Positions 1 to 9,708 of a DNA stretch of 64,000 nucleotides are shown here, piece by piece. The position numbers and the translations under genes are program-made. Each line of letters opens with the position of its first letter. Within the stretch, counting starts at the first letter, position 1. The DNA is from Bacillota bacterium (lineage in GTDB: Bacteria > Bacillota > DSM-12270 > Thermacetogeniales > Thermacetogeniaceae). The notes beneath the pieces were generated by a model, which saw only the letters and a list, made by a program, of their open reading frames with translations, was not told the DNA's origin and searched no databases. The DNA lies in the NCBI GenBank assembly GCA_013177945.1, contig JABLXW010000003.1:106953-170952 (forward strand). The letters are read 5' to 3'.

Positions 1-1008
1 ATTGCGCGGCTGCTCCGGAGGGAAGGGAAGGAGACGGTCCTCGCGGTGAACAAGGTGGATCACTTCAAAAACTCCCAGGTTGCCTACGACTTTTTAGCCC
101 TGGGGCTGGGTGAACCCGTTCCAATTTCGGCCCTGCACGGACTCAATGTAGATGAACTCCTGGACCGGGTTGTTGCCCTTTTTCCCCATGCAGCTTATGA
201 AGATTTAGAAGAGGGGGAAGGCAGGCGCGTGGCTGTGGTGGGGAGGCCTAATGTCGGTAAATCTTCGCTGGTGAACGCCCTTTTGAAAGAAGACCGGGTG
301 ATTGTCAGCGAGGTTCCCGGAACGACGCGGGACGCGATCGACACCTTTTTGAAAAAGGACGACAGAACATACATTATTGTAGATACCTCGGGCATCCGCA
401 GAAGAAGCCGTGTGGCTCCAGGTGTGGAACGTTTCAGTGTGATCCGTTCCTTAAAGGCGATCAACCGGGCAGATGTGGTGCTTTTTGTTCTGGATGCAAC
501 CCAGGGGGTGGTCGAGCAGGATAAAAAGATCGGGGGGTATCTTGAAGAAGCCGGAAAAGGGCTTATAATCATAATCAACAAGTGGGATTTAATTAAAAAA
601 GACGGGGATGAGGTGAAGCAATACGATTTAGTCCGGTCGGAACTCGATTTTCTTTTTTATGCTCCCATCCTTTACGTTTCGGCCCTGACGGGGAAGGGCG
701 TGGACCGGGTTCTCGATGTTGTGGATTACGTCGCTGCAGAACGAGAAAAGCGAATTGGCACCGGAAATCTTAACAACTGGCTGAGCGAGGCGGTTTACCT
801 CAATCCCCCTCCGTCGTCGAAGGGGCAGGAATTGAAAATTTACTATGCCGTTCAGGCCGGAGTTAAACCCCCTGTTTTTGTTTTTTTTGTCAACAACCCC
901 GAACTTGTTCATTTTTCCTACCGGCGGTATCTCGAGCACCAGCTCCGGAAGACCTACGGTTTTGAAGGGACCCCGGTTCGTTTGGTCTTTCGTGCCCGTC
1001 GCAGGTGA
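1..1008 (+). CDS. der: Ribosome-associated GTPase Der (EngA), 5' end outside window
   Basis: Der is a double-G-domain GTPase needed for 50S ribosome maturation. The frame is open from base 1, so the gene starts upstream; 335 residues are present against about 440 for the family. The fragment begins inside G domain 1, with its NKVD (G4) motif at about residues 17-20. The second G domain follows: P-loop GRPNVGKSS, switch/G3 DTSGIRRRSR, G4 NKWD and G5 SALTGKG. The C-terminal KH-like domain ends in a basic tail (RARRR). It lies 22 bp ahead of plsY on the same strand, a common Firmicute order (der-plsY-gpsA). The GTG at base 46 is only an internal codon. Confidence 0.96.
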   Translation: MARLLRREGKETVLAVNKVDHFKNSQVAYDFLALGLGEPVPISALHGLNVDELLDRVVALFPHAAYEDLEEGEGRRVAVVGRPNVGKSSLVNALLKEDRVIVSEVPGTTRDAIDTFLKKDDRTYIIVDTSGIRRRSRVAPGVERFSVIRSLKAINRADVVLFVLDATQGVVEQDKKIGGYLEEAGKGLIIIINKWDLIKKDGDEVKQYDLVRSELDFLFYAPILYVSALTGKGVDRVLDVVDYVAAEREKRIGTGNLNNWLSEAVYLNPPPSSKGQELKIYYAVQAGVKPPVFVFFVNNPELVHFSYRRYLEHQLRKTYGFEGTPVRLVFRARRR

Positions 1009-1030
1009 TTGTTAACTAAGGAGGGGTAGC

Positions 1031-1609
1031 TTGCCTGTCTTTCTTCTTGCAGGAAGTTATTTGCTGGGAGCAGTTCCCTTCGGCTACCTTTTTGGAAGAC
1101 TGAAGGGAATCGATCTGCGTTCCCACGGGAGCGGCAACATCGGGACCACCAATGCCTTTCGGGTGCTGGGGCGGAAAATGGGAATTCTTGTTTTTTTCTG
1201 CGACCTGATCAAGGGTCTGATTCCGGCGTTGCTGGGGAAGACGCTCCTGGGGCCCGGCTGGGGTGTGGCGGCAGGACTGGCCGCAGTGATCGGTCACAAC
1301 TGGTCGGTTTTCCTCGGTTTCAAGGGGGGCCGGGGGGTTGCGACCGGGGCGGGGGTAGTGCTTGCGTTGATGCCAGAAGTAATCCTGTTGGCTTTCGGGA
1401 TCTGGGTTGCTGTTGTTCTCCTGACCGGTTACGTTTCCCTGGGCTCCATTGTTGCTTCTCTGTCCGTTCCCCTGGTTGCGCTTTTTTTCCGCGAACCCTG
1501 GATTTACTTTTTGTTTGCCATTCCTGCTCCCCTCTTTATTGTATTTAAGCATCTTCCCAACATCCGCCGTTTGCAGAAAGGCACCGAGCCCCGGATCCGC
1601 TTCTGGTAA
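1031..1609 (+). CDS. plsY: Acyl-phosphate:glycerol-3-phosphate acyltransferase PlsY
   Basis: Integral membrane enzyme that transfers an acyl group from acyl-phosphate to glycerol-3-phosphate, the first step of phospholipid synthesis with PlsX. The 192-residue product is hydrophobic with about five membrane segments. It shows the three family motifs: [11 protein letters not shown] near residue 36, [15 protein letters not shown] near residue 95, and a [16 protein letters not shown] C-terminal motif. The start is TTG at 1031, placed by an AAGGAGGGG ribosome site at about 1018. It precedes gpsA, which makes its substrate, with 26 bp between them, so the two are probably co-transcribed. Confidence 0.95.
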   Translation: MPVFLLAGSYLLGAVPFGYLFGRLKGIDLRSHGSGNIGTTNAFRVLGRKMGILVFFCDLIKGLIPALLGKTLLGPGWGVAAGLAAVIGHNWSVFLGFKGGRGVATGAGVVLALMPEVILLAFGIWVAVVLLTGYVSLGSIVASLSVPLVALFFREPWIYFLFAIPAPLFIVFKHLPNIRRLQKGTEPRIRFW

Positions 1610-1635
1610 ACCCGGAGAGGAAGGGAGGAAGGTTC

Positions 1636-2679
1636 TTGGGAGAAGGAATTGCCGTCATGGGGGCAGGAAGTTGGGGGACGGCTCTTGCCGTTCACCTTGC
1701 CGGCAAAGGGTATGGGGTTAAGCTCTGGGCGCGGTCTCCGGAAAGGGCCCGGCAGCTTGCGGAAACCCGCGAAAATAAAAAATATTTGCCGGGTGTCTAC
1801 CTCTCCCCCCGCATCGAAATCAGCTCAGACCTGGCACTGGTTCTTCAAGATGCCAGGGTTGTCGTGCTTGCTGTTCCTTCCCAGAGCGTCCGGGAGGTGG
1901 CAGGGCTGCTCAGACCTCTCCTGCGCTCCTGCTGTTATCTGGTTAATACCGCGAAGGGCCTGGAGAACCAGACCTGCCTCCGCCTTTCCCAGGTGATCCT
2001 CGAGGAGCTGCCGGAATTTGCCGGACGTCTGGCAGTGCTTTCGGGGCCAAGCCACGCGGAAGAAGTAAGCCGGGGGATACCTACTGCGGTTGTGGTTGCC
2101 GCGCTGGACCGGGAAACGGCCGAGTGCATTCAAGATCTTTTTATGGCTTCCAGTTTTCGTGTTTATACAAATTCCGATCTGGTAGGTGTCGAGCTTGGGG
2201 GTGCCCTGAAAAACGTCATTGCACTGGGAACGGGAATCGCCGAGGGGTTGGGTTTTGGGGATAACACCAAGGCGGCCCTGATCACCCGGGGCCTGGCGGA
2301 AATAGCCCGCCTGGGCGTGGCCCTGGGAGCCAATCCCCTGACCTTTCTCGGGCTTACGGGAGTCGGAGATCTGGTTGTTACCGCAACAAGCGTGCACAGT
2401 AGAAACAGGCGGGCGGGGATCCTTTTGGGCCAGGGGTTCAGCCTTCAGGAAACCCTCCAGAAAGTGGGGATGGTAGTCGAAGGGATCAAGACTACCGCTG
2501 CCGCGCGGAGACTCGCCTTTCGCTACGGGATTGAAATGCCGATTACAGAACAAACATACCAGGTCCTTTTTGCCGGTTTGCCGCCTCGAGCTGCGGTTTC
2601 TAATCTGATGTTGAGATCCAAGCGTCACGAGGTGGAGGAGGCATTCATAAACTTTATAAATATGCCGGAAGCCTGGTGA
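1636..2679 (+). CDS. gpsA: NAD(P)H-dependent glycerol-3-phosphate dehydrogenase
   Basis: Cytoplasmic enzyme reducing dihydroxyacetone phosphate to sn-glycerol-3-phosphate for lipid synthesis. It has 347 residues, normal for GpsA. The N-terminal Rossmann nucleotide site is [10 protein letters not shown] (about residues 9-18). The SGPSHAEEV motif and the catalytic lysine region [11 protein letters not shown] follow, with [11 protein letters not shown] downstream. The start is TTG at 1636 behind GAGGAAGGGAGGAAGG. Its last 26 bp overlap the 3' end of a truncated opposite-strand decarboxylase gene. Confidence 0.95.
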   Translation: MGEGIAVMGAGSWGTALAVHLAGKGYGVKLWARSPERARQLAETRENKKYLPGVYLSPRIEISSDLALVLQDARVVVLAVPSQSVREVAGLLRPLLRSCCYLVNTAKGLENQTCLRLSQVILEELPEFAGRLAVLSGPSHAEEVSRGIPTAVVVAALDRETAECIQDLFMASSFRVYTNSDLVGVELGGALKNVIALGTGIAEGLGFGDNTKAALITRGLAEIARLGVALGANPLTFLGLTGVGDLVVTATSVHSRNRRAGILLGQGFSLQETLQKVGMVVEGIKTTAAARRLAFRYGIEMPITEQTYQVLFAGLPPRAAVSNLMLRSKRHEVEEAFINFINMPEAW

Positions 2680-2989
2680 TCTCTTCAATCTTGATCGAGC
2701 GGCCCAGTTTTTCGGAGGCGACCTCCCCGTTTCGGAAGGGTTTGATGTAGATGACCTGCCCGTCTGCGGGGGCGACGATCGCTCCGTCCTCCCTGGGGCA
2801 TTCCCGCACCGGATCGCGGTAAAACCAAACCTTTCGCAAATACAGGAGGGTGACCGCCCATATAAAAGCCGTAGAGAAGAGCGCAATCAAAAATACCTCA
2901 CCACTCCAACTGTAGGGGAGGCGGGGGGATATATTCGACATTTGACAGGGAGTAAGGATCATATCGTTTGTTAGCCATCTTGACATCAT
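2654..2989 (-). pseudogene. Truncated phosphatidylserine decarboxylase-like gene
   Basis: The 111-residue frame has one N-terminal membrane segment (about residues 32-52). It then shows FYRDPVRECP and IVAPADGQVIYI, which are hallmarks of the Psd family (FxRxPxR and PADG motifs). The family continues for another 100 or more residues to the LGST/GSS-type self-cleavage site that makes the pyruvoyl cofactor. That part is absent: the frame stops inside the tail of convergent gpsA. No good ribosome site precedes either possible ATG (2989 or 2941). I read this as the N-terminal half of a decayed gene. A short non-enzymatic relative is possible but less likely. Confidence 0.7.
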
Positions 2990-3292
2990 TCAGGAGGCGT
3001 ATTATAGTTTAGAAAACGGGGAAATTGGGGAAATTTTGGTTTATCTTATTGCCCATCAGCAACTTCTTATAAGCCAACTATCCTGCGTAACCTGTCTTAA
3101 AGGTGGGGAGTGACCGGATGATCTGCACGTTGGTCAGGATAATTTCTAAATGTTTTTTGTGGCTTTTGGGGAATCCGGTCATTGCCGGGAAAGACAATAT
3201 CCCCCGCACGGCCCGGTGATTGTGATGGCAACCACACCAGTTTTCTGGATGGTTTTCTTTTGGGCGTGAAAGAAAGATCATGGGAGGAAGGA
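2990..3292. other. Intergenic gap before fabH, no gene seen
   Basis: About 300 bases between the truncated Psd frame and fabH. I see no convincing open frame, RNA gene or terminator. A frame reading into fabH from 3182 exists but has no ribosome site, so I treat it as leader. An AGGAGG at 2992-2997 on the plus strand is followed by no useful start. Confidence 0.5.
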
Positions 3293-4297
3293 ATGAGGGC
3301 TGATAGCAGTGCTTCTGTGACGATCACCGGTACCGGCGCTGCCGTACCGGAGCGGGTGCTGACAAATCGCGAACTGGAAAAGATGCTGGATACCACCGAC
3401 CAGTGGATCGTCCAGCGGACCGGCATCCAAGAACGGCGCATCGCCGGGGACGGGACGGCCACCTACCACCTGGCGTCGACTGCTGCAAGGAGGGCATTGC
3501 AGGATGCGCAGGTAACCCCGGAGGAGGTCGACCTCATCCTGGTAGCCACCTCCACGCCTGACCAATTTACGGTACCTACTGCCGGCTTAGTGCAGCAGGC
3601 CCTGGGTATGAGCCGGGCGGCAGCGTTTGACCTGTCGGCGGCATGTGCCGGTTTTACCTATGGCCTGGCTGTCGGCGCCCAGTTTATCAGGACCGGTGTC
3701 TACCGGACGGTCCTGGTGGTCGGGGCTGAAATTCTTTCCCGCATTGTCAACTGGCGCGACCGGCAGACCGCCATCCTCTTCGGGGACGGGGCCGGCGCGG
3801 TGGTACTGCGCCCGGCGGGTAGCGGCGCTTTGTGGTACAGCCACCTGGGGGCGGACGGGCGCGGGGCGGACATCTTGAAGGTCCCGGCTGGCGGTTCGCG
3901 ATTTCCGGCCTCGGAGGAAACGGTGCGGCAGGGGCTTCAGTACATCCACATGAACGGGCGGGAGGTGTTCAAGTTTGGTGTACGGGTGATGGAAGAGGAA
4001 TTACGCCTGGCCATGAAACAATGTGGCCTGGATCCTGAACAGATCGACCTTTTCGTCCCCCACCAGGCCAACCTCCGGATGATCGAAACGGTAGTGGAGC
4101 GGCTGGGCCTGCCGCGGGACAGGGTCTACGTTAATGTCCAGCGGTACGGCAACACCTCCGCAGCTTCCATTCCCATCGCCCTGGACGAAGCCGCCAGCAG
4201 CGGCTGCCTGGCACCCGGCTCTGTCGTGGCGATGGTGGGTTTCGGCGCCGGCCTGGCCTGGGGCACCTGTGTCGCCACTTACCGGCTGGCGGGCTAA
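3293..4297 (+). CDS. fabH: Beta-ketoacyl-ACP synthase III (FabH), solo copy
   Basis: Condensing enzyme that joins an acyl-CoA starter to malonyl-ACP. The 334-residue product has the full catalytic triad context: Cys in DLSAACAGFTYGL, His in VPHQANLRMIE and Asn in YGNTSAASIPIAL. The C-terminal VGFGAGLAWG motif is also present. The ATG at 3293 follows GGGAGGAAG; the frame is open for 37 more codons upstream but without a ribosome site. No acpP, fabD, fabF or plsX lies nearby, so it is not in the usual fab cluster. The neighbour is an HTH regulator. It may be a specialised starter-unit KAS III, but the family supports only FabH. Confidence 0.9.
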   Translation: MRADSSASVTITGTGAAVPERVLTNRELEKMLDTTDQWIVQRTGIQERRIAGDGTATYHLASTAARRALQDAQVTPEEVDLILVATSTPDQFTVPTAGLVQQALGMSRAAAFDLSAACAGFTYGLAVGAQFIRTGVYRTVLVVGAEILSRIVNWRDRQTAILFGDGAGAVVLRPAGSGALWYSHLGADGRGADILKVPAGGSRFPASEETVRQGLQYIHMNGREVFKFGVRVMEEELRLAMKQCGLDPEQIDLFVPHQANLRMIETVVERLGLPRDRVYVNVQRYGNTSAASIPIALDEAASSGCLAPGSVVAMVGFGAGLAWGTCVATYRLAG

Positions 4298-4513
4298 ATC
4301 ACCGCCGCGCTCCGGGACATCGTGGCGGAAAGCGGGGCCACGCCCACCCACGACGGCGCCGGCGACGTGCTGAAAGGGGAGGTGGGCAAATTCTTGGACC
4401 GGCGGGCGGCGGCCTGGGCGGAAACGGTTGCGGAGGTATGGTCCCGGCAACATCGAAGACCGTATCCTGGCCTGAAAACATGTTTTGTTTCGCTCAAATG
4501 TTACAGCCCTTGA
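4298..4513 (+). other. Possible gene remnant between fabH and regulator
   Basis: A 63-codon frame from a GTG at 4322 follows fabH directly. It encodes an Ala/Gly-rich, charged peptide that changes character at its end (cysteine- and serine-rich). There is no ribosome site and I recognise no family. It could be the tail of a gene deleted during the event that placed fabH here, or chance coding in GC-rich DNA. Confidence 0.2.
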
Positions 4514-4580
4514 CGGGGCAGGTACAGGGGGGTGATAATATCAATTGACAGCAACGACTAACCTGGGGGAGGGAAATATA

Positions 4581-5279
4581 ATGCGCATCACCCGGCGGCG
4601 CATGGACTTCCTGCAAAAGATTAAACAGCTTTACGAAGCTACCAACCTGCCGGTGCATTACGCGCGGGTGGCCGAACTGCTGGGAGTCAGCAAGTGGAGC
4701 GCGTACGAGATGCTGAAAACATTAGAAAAGGAAGGCTTTTTGTCCAGCCAGTACGAAGTGAACCAGGGAGAAAAGTTTCCCGGCCGGGCAATGGTGCTGT
4801 TCGCGCCTACCCACCTGGCTGATCTGGTGCTGTCCGGGAAAGATTTGGAGGAGAAGGCCCCTCTTAAGGAATGGCGGCAAGTCAAAGAACGGTTGTTGTC
4901 CCTGTATGAAGAGCTGAAAAAGACCAATCCCAAAGAACTGATCGAGCAATTGATGGCCGAACTGCCCGGCCTGGAACGCCCCCTCATTTTCAGCGCGTAC
5001 ATGATCGCCCTCCTGATCGCGCAACTGCAAACCCTAAGTGAAAAGAGCCTCGGGCTGGTCAAAAACGTGGTGCTGGGCGCGGCGAAGGCGGAAACAGGAC
5101 TGGCCATGTTTGCCGGCGTCGCCATGGGCAGCATGCTGAAAACAGCCACCCAGTTCCCGCTGCTTTCCCAGATTGTCAGCCACCTGGACAGGTTCCAGGA
5201 CAACCTGGCTGAGCTTAACCAATCCGAACAGGCATTGCTAATGGATTTCCTGGAAGAGGCGTTGGAAAAAGCGATATAA
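4581..5279 (+). CDS. Winged-helix (MarR/DtxR-like) transcriptional regulator
   Basis: A 232-residue protein. Residues about 5-60 form a helix-turn-helix: the VHYARVAELLGVSKWSAYEML helix pair followed by LEKEGFLSSQY, typical of winged-helix readers of the MarR/DtxR/Lrp type. The remaining 170 residues are mostly helical with no motif I recognise, perhaps an effector or dimer domain. The ATG at 4581 has GGGGGAGGG eight bases upstream. The TTG at 4545 lacks a ribosome site. It is immediately downstream of fabH, so it may control that gene or membrane lipid composition (inference). Confidence 0.65.
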   Translation: MRITRRRMDFLQKIKQLYEATNLPVHYARVAELLGVSKWSAYEMLKTLEKEGFLSSQYEVNQGEKFPGRAMVLFAPTHLADLVLSGKDLEEKAPLKEWRQVKERLLSLYEELKKTNPKELIEQLMAELPGLERPLIFSAYMIALLIAQLQTLSEKSLGLVKNVVLGAAKAETGLAMFAGVAMGSMLKTATQFPLLSQIVSHLDRFQDNLAELNQSEQALLMDFLEEALEKAI

Positions 5280-5655
5280 TTTTCTTTGTGGGATTTTTGG
5301 GGATTTTGGGGATATTGGTGTTAACAGATAGCGATTTAATCGACAAGAGCACTAACCAGTTAATCAAGAAATACCATGACGAGACGGCGCGGGTGCTGGG
5401 TGACTTTTTCGTCCTCCTCCGAGACCCTCTCCAGTACGACCTCTCTTTACGTGCCGCAATAAGAAGGATTCTATAAAAACCCGTTTTCATTTTTTTGCTC
5501 CGAAATGTTGTTTTTTGGTAATACCGGTTCCTCACTTACATATAAATATTACCGGCAGCAGAATCCCGCGAAAAACGCACTGCCTCTGAGCCTTGAAGTG
5601 GAAACGGAATAAAGGGTGATTGTGCTGCATAAAAAGAAGTAGGGAGGGGGTTACC
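5280..5655. other. Gap upstream of spoIVA
   Basis: About 375 bases. A 62-codon frame at 5288-5476 has no ribosome site and a low-complexity start, so I do not call it a gene. The right half carries an inverted repeat GGTAATA (5517) / TATTACC (5547) that overlaps a sigma-E-like promoter listed separately. Confidence 0.5.
5518..5546 (+). promoter_or_regulatory. Sigma-E-like sporulation promoter for spoIVA
   Basis: GTAATACC (5518-5525), a 13-base spacer and CATATAAA (5539-5546) resemble the Bacillus sigma-E pattern (GTMATATT, 13-14 bases, CATAYAMT). It lies 110 bases before the spoIVA start. spoIVA is a sigma-E gene in Bacillus, so the position makes sense, but matches are imperfect (6/8 and 7/8). 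Confidence 0.4.
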
Positions 5656-7134
5656 ATGGAGAGCATTAATATTTTTCGTGATATCGCAGAAAGGACCGGT
5701 GGGGACATTTACCTGGGTGTCGTGGGGCCCGTTCGGACCGGAAAGTCGACCTTTATTAAGCGTTTTATGGAACTGTTAGTGCTGCCGAACATTATCAATC
5801 CCCACGATCGGGAAAGGGCAAAGGACGAACTTCCCCAGAGCGGCGCCGGGAGAATGATCATGACCGTAGAGCCCAAGTTCATTCCCAAGGAAGCGGTAGA
5901 AATTTCTATTAAGAACGGACTGAAAATGAAGGTGAGAATGGTTGACTGTGTGGGGTATACGGTAGAGGGCGCCTTGGGGTACGAGGAAGAGGGCGGGCCC
6001 CGCATGGTCATGACACCGTGGTTTGAGGAGGCGATTCCTTTTCAGGAAGCTGCAGAAATCGGTACAAGAAAGGTGATCGCAGATCATTCCACAATTGGAA
6101 TCGTGATTTTAACCGACGGTACAATTACGGAAATCCCCAGGGAGAACTACCTGGAGGCCGAAGAAAGGGTAATTGGGGAATTGAAGGAACTGGGCAAACC
6201 CTTTATCGTTATTCTTAATTCCCTTTATCCCGAAGCCTTAGAAACAACCGAACTTGTAAGGGATTTGGAGGAGAAGTATGATGTATCCGTGCTTCCGCTG
6301 AACTGTGCAGAAATGAGCCAGGAAGACATCCTCACTATTTTGCAGGAGGCGCTTTATGAGTTTCCCGTTCAGGAGGTCAACGTCAACCTCCCCCGTTGGG
6401 TTGAGGAGCTTGATCCCATGCACTGGCTGCGTGCCGATTTTCAGCGTGCCATCCAGGAGGCAATCCAGAGCGTCAACAGGCTTCGCGATATCGACAGGGC
6501 AGTTGAACAGATACGTGAAAACGAATTTGTGGCAGCGGCAACGCTCGAAGACATCAACCTGGGAACCGGTGTTGCGGTGGTTGACGTCAGGGCCCGGGAA
6601 GGACTTTTCTACAAAGTGCTTGAAGAGCTGAGCGGCTTTTCTGTTGCCGGAGATCACGATATCCTCCGGTTGATGCGGGACCTGAGCAGGGCCAGCCGCG
6701 AGCTGGAAAAAGTAGCTCCGGCGCTGGAGGAGGTTCGGGAAACCGGATACGGTGTTGTTGCACCAAGTCTTGATGAGATGATTCTGGAAGAACCGGAGCT
6801 GATTCGGCAAGGAAACCGCTTCGGGGTGCGTTTAAAAGCGAGTGCGCCTTCCCTTCATATTATCAGGGCCGATATTACCACCGAAATTACCCCGATTATC
6901 GGAACGGAGAAGCAGTGCGAAGAACTTGTTCGCTACATGCTGGAAGAGTTCGAGGACGATCCCCAGAAAATCTGGCAGAAGGATATCTTCGGGAAATCGC
7001 TTCATGAACTGGTAAGAGATGGAATTCAAAACAAGCTCCACCGGATGCCCGAGAATGCCCAGGCCAAATTGCAGGAAACAGTCCAGCGGATTGTCAACGA
7101 GGGGAGCGGGGGGCTCATCTGCATTATCATTTAA
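5656..7134 (+). CDS. spoIVA: Stage IV sporulation protein A (spore coat morphogenetic ATPase)
   Basis: SpoIVA polymerises on the forespore surface using ATP and is the base layer of the coat. The 492-residue length equals the Bacillus protein. A Walker A motif GPVRTGKST lies at about residues 23-31, followed by the signature AKDELPQSGAGRMIMTVEPK. A Walker B-like MVDCVGY follows, and the C-terminus ends in a conserved hydrophobic tail (GGLICIII). The ATG at 5656 follows GGGAGGGGG. It shows that the organism belongs to the endospore-forming Firmicutes. Confidence 0.97.
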   Translation: MESINIFRDIAERTGGDIYLGVVGPVRTGKSTFIKRFMELLVLPNIINPHDRERAKDELPQSGAGRMIMTVEPKFIPKEAVEISIKNGLKMKVRMVDCVGYTVEGALGYEEEGGPRMVMTPWFEEAIPFQEAAEIGTRKVIADHSTIGIVILTDGTITEIPRENYLEAEERVIGELKELGKPFIVILNSLYPEALETTELVRDLEEKYDVSVLPLNCAEMSQEDILTILQEALYEFPVQEVNVNLPRWVEELDPMHWLRADFQRAIQEAIQSVNRLRDIDRAVEQIRENEFVAAATLEDINLGTGVAVVDVRAREGLFYKVLEELSGFSVAGDHDILRLMRDLSRASRELEKVAPALEEVRETGYGVVAPSLDEMILEEPELIRQGNRFGVRLKASAPSLHIIRADITTEITPIIGTEKQCEELVRYMLEEFEDDPQKIWQKDIFGKSLHELVRDGIQNKLHRMPENAQAKLQETVQRIVNEGSGGLICIII

Positions 7135-7318
7135 GGGTATGCGTTCATATCTGGCCGATTTTTTTTGGGTTGCAAAAGAATGCGGGTTTATTTTGCTTAA
7201 ACAGGTTTAGTTGAGCGAAAAACGGAATAAAGCAGGACTTGACCGCGATTGTCTCGAACTGAGTTCTAAGGGTATAAAAATTAAGAATGACTATTTAATG
7301 GGAGTAGGAGAGATCGCG

Positions 7319-8629
7319 GTGGACGAAGTGGTTGGAATCGGACTGCTGGGTGTGGGGACCGTCGGTTCGGGCGTGGTCAAGCTTCTTTCGGAAAATGCTT
7401 TGCAAATTGTGCAGCGCGTGGGGAAACGGGTCGAAATTAAAAAAGTCCTGGAGCGGGACCCGGAGAAGCCGCGCCTTTTGGGTATCCCCAGGGAGCGCGT
7501 GGCAGATAGTTTCGAAGCTGTTCTGAAGGATCCTGAGGTCCAGATTGTTGTGGAACTGCTGGGAGGCATTGATCCGGCCCGGGGCTACATCAGGGAGGCG
7601 CTGCGCCAGGGAAAGCATGTAGTTACGGCCAATAAAGATGTTATCGCAGCTTATGGAAAAGAATTGTTTGAAGCAGCCGCGCTGGGGCGCGCTGATCTTT
7701 ATTTTGAGGCCAGCGTGGGCGGCGGGATACCTGTGATCCGGATTTTAAAAGAGAGTCTGGCAGCCAACAGAATCGAAGAGGTAATCGGGATTGTCAACGG
7801 TACAACAAATTACATCCTCACCCGGATGAGTGAAGAAGAATTGGACTTTGCGACGGCGCTTCGCGCTGCCCAGGCAGCCGGGTACGCCGAAGCGGATCCG
7901 AGCGCCGATATTGAAGGTTATGATGCTGCCCGGAAGATCGCAATTCTGGCTTCTATTGCCTTCAACACGCGGGTTACTCCTGATGATGTCTTCGTAGAGG
8001 GCATTTCAAAAATTGCTCCCGAGGATATTAGCTACGCCCGGGAACTCGGCTATGTAATTAAACTCCTCGCGATTGCCAGGGCCCGCGAGGAAGAAATCGA
8101 AGTGCGCGTTCACCCGGCGTTTCTCCCCCAAAATCACCCCCTGGCCTCGGTGCGGGGGGTATTTAACGCGATATTTATCAGGGGAAACGCCGTTGGAGAA
8201 ACAATGTTCTACGGCCAGGGGGCAGGACAGATGCCGACGGCAAGCGCCGTTGTCGGAGATATCATGGAAATTATTCGCAATATGGAAAGCAAGAGTACAG
8301 GGCGCTCTGCCTGCACCTGCTTTTTAGAAAAGAAGATCCGGCCCCGGGGGAAAATTTCGAGCAAGTACTACGTCCGTTTAGTTGTAAAAGATCAGCCGGG
8401 TGTGCTTGCCAGTATCGCAGGGGTATTCGGCAACCACCAGGTCAGCCTTGCCTCTGTAATTCAAAAGAGGACGCTTGTAATGTCCGGCGAAATAATGGCC
8501 GAAATTGTCGTGATTACCCACGAAGTTCAGGAACAAAACATTCAGGATGCGCTTGTCATTATCCGGGGCCTTTCCATTGTCGGTTCCGTCGAAAATGTAA
8601 TCCGGGTGGAAGGAAGCGGGGAGAAATGA
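7319..8629 (+). CDS. hom: Homoserine dehydrogenase
   Basis: Reduces aspartate semialdehyde to homoserine, the branch point to threonine and methionine. It has an N-terminal Rossmann motif [12 protein letters not shown], the NKDVIA catalytic-region motif, [11 protein letters not shown], and a C-terminal ACT domain (from about [19 protein letters not shown]). I choose GTG at 7319 because AGGAGAG lies just upstream, which gives 436 residues. The frame is open to a TTG at 7211, but that would add a 36-residue tail with no ribosome site. The stop overlaps the thrC start (ATGA), indicating translational coupling. The ACT domain suggests threonine feedback. Confidence 0.94.
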   Translation: MDEVVGIGLLGVGTVGSGVVKLLSENALQIVQRVGKRVEIKKVLERDPEKPRLLGIPRERVADSFEAVLKDPEVQIVVELLGGIDPARGYIREALRQGKHVVTANKDVIAAYGKELFEAAALGRADLYFEASVGGGIPVIRILKESLAANRIEEVIGIVNGTTNYILTRMSEEELDFATALRAAQAAGYAEADPSADIEGYDAARKIAILASIAFNTRVTPDDVFVEGISKIAPEDISYARELGYVIKLLAIARAREEEIEVRVHPAFLPQNHPLASVRGVFNAIFIRGNAVGETMFYGQGAGQMPTASAVVGDIMEIIRNMESKSTGRSACTCFLEKKIRPRGKISSKYYVRLVVKDQPGVLASIAGVFGNHQVSLASVIQKRTLVMSGEIMAEIVVITHEVQEQNIQDALVIIRGLSIVGSVENVIRVEGSGEK

Positions 8630-9690
8630 TCTGGCAGGGGATTATTAAAGCTTATCACCCCTTTCTCCCGGTGACGGAAAAGACCCCGGTGGTGACCCTT
8701 TACGAAGGAAATACGGTTTTACTTCCTGCTCCCCGGCTCTCTGCACGGCTGAAGATCGAACTTTATCTAAAGTTTGAGGGCCAAAACCCCACCGGTTCCT
8801 TCAAGGACCGGGGGATGACCGTGGCCGTAAGCAAGGCTCTGGAAAACGGGGCGCGCGCGGTGATGTGCGCCTCGACCGGGAATACCTCGGCCTCTGCTGC
8901 GGCTTTTGCGGCGCGGGCAGGAATGAAGTGCATTGTTCTGGTGCCTGATGGCTATATTGCTCTGGGAAAGCTTGCTCAGGCGTTGATCTACGGAGCAGAG
9001 GTTATTGCGATTCAGGGCAATTTCGACGCAGCCCTGGAGCTTGTCCGTAAGATTACCCGGGATTACCCCCTGACCCTCGTTAACTCCCTTAACCCCCACC
9101 GAATTGAAGGCCAGAAAACGGCGGCTTTTGAGGTCTGCGACCAGCTGGGTTCGGCGCCTGACTACCTCGCCCTTCCTGTTGGAAACGCGGGCAACATTAC
9201 GGCCTACTGGAAAGGGTTCAAGGAATATGCCTCGGCCGGGCGCATTAAGAAAACCCCCAGAATGCTTGGTTTTCAGGCGGCGGGTGCGGCCCCGATTGTA
9301 CGCGGGGAGGTGGTTCCGGAGCCTCAAACCATTGCCACCGCAATCCGCATTGGCAATCCTGCGAGCTGGCAGGGCGCTCTGCAGGCGGTCCGGGAATCGG
9401 AAGGCAAAATTGAGATGGTAACTGACGAGGAGATCATCGCTGCCTACCAGCTTGTTGCCAGGGAAGAGGGGCTCTTTGTAGAACCGGCTTCGGCTGCCGC
9501 TCTGGCCGGGGTTATGAAGCTTGCAGGAGAAGGCTTTTTCCCTCCTGCGAGCAGGGTCGTCTGTATTATGACGGGTCACGGCCTGAAGGACCCGGACACA
9601 ACCCTGAGCACCTGCTGCCTCCAGCCTACGGTAGTTCCCCCCCGGGAAGAGATGATTCTGGAGATTTTGCAAAAGATCAACGTTCTTTAA
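8626..9690 (+). CDS. thrC: Threonine synthase
   Basis: PLP enzyme converting O-phosphohomoserine to threonine. The 354-residue length fits the short bacterial class. The PLP lysine is in [11 protein letters not shown]; the [13 protein letters not shown] phosphate-binding loop and a C-terminal GHGLKDPD motif are present. It overlaps hom by four bases and is followed by thrB after 18 bases, giving the classic hom-thrC-thrB order. A 463-codon antisense frame across this gene is a shadow. Confidence 0.96.
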   Translation: MIWQGIIKAYHPFLPVTEKTPVVTLYEGNTVLLPAPRLSARLKIELYLKFEGQNPTGSFKDRGMTVAVSKALENGARAVMCASTGNTSASAAAFAARAGMKCIVLVPDGYIALGKLAQALIYGAEVIAIQGNFDAALELVRKITRDYPLTLVNSLNPHRIEGQKTAAFEVCDQLGSAPDYLALPVGNAGNITAYWKGFKEYASAGRIKKTPRMLGFQAAGAAPIVRGEVVPEPQTIATAIRIGNPASWQGALQAVRESEGKIEMVTDEEIIAAYQLVAREEGLFVEPASAAALAGVMKLAGEGFFPPASRVVCIMTGHGLKDPDTTLSTCCLQPTVVPPREEMILEILQKINVL

Positions 9691-9708
9691 TGGGACAAGG
9701 TGGGGCTG

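Noticed and set aside
1825..2886. 353-codon minus-strand ORF
   Set aside because: Antisense to gpsA; composition and lack of motifs mark it as a shadow, even though it ends near the psd fragment.
7135..7318. Riboswitch or T-box leader for hom
   Set aside because: No T-box sequence, SAM or lysine riboswitch core recognised in this short leader.
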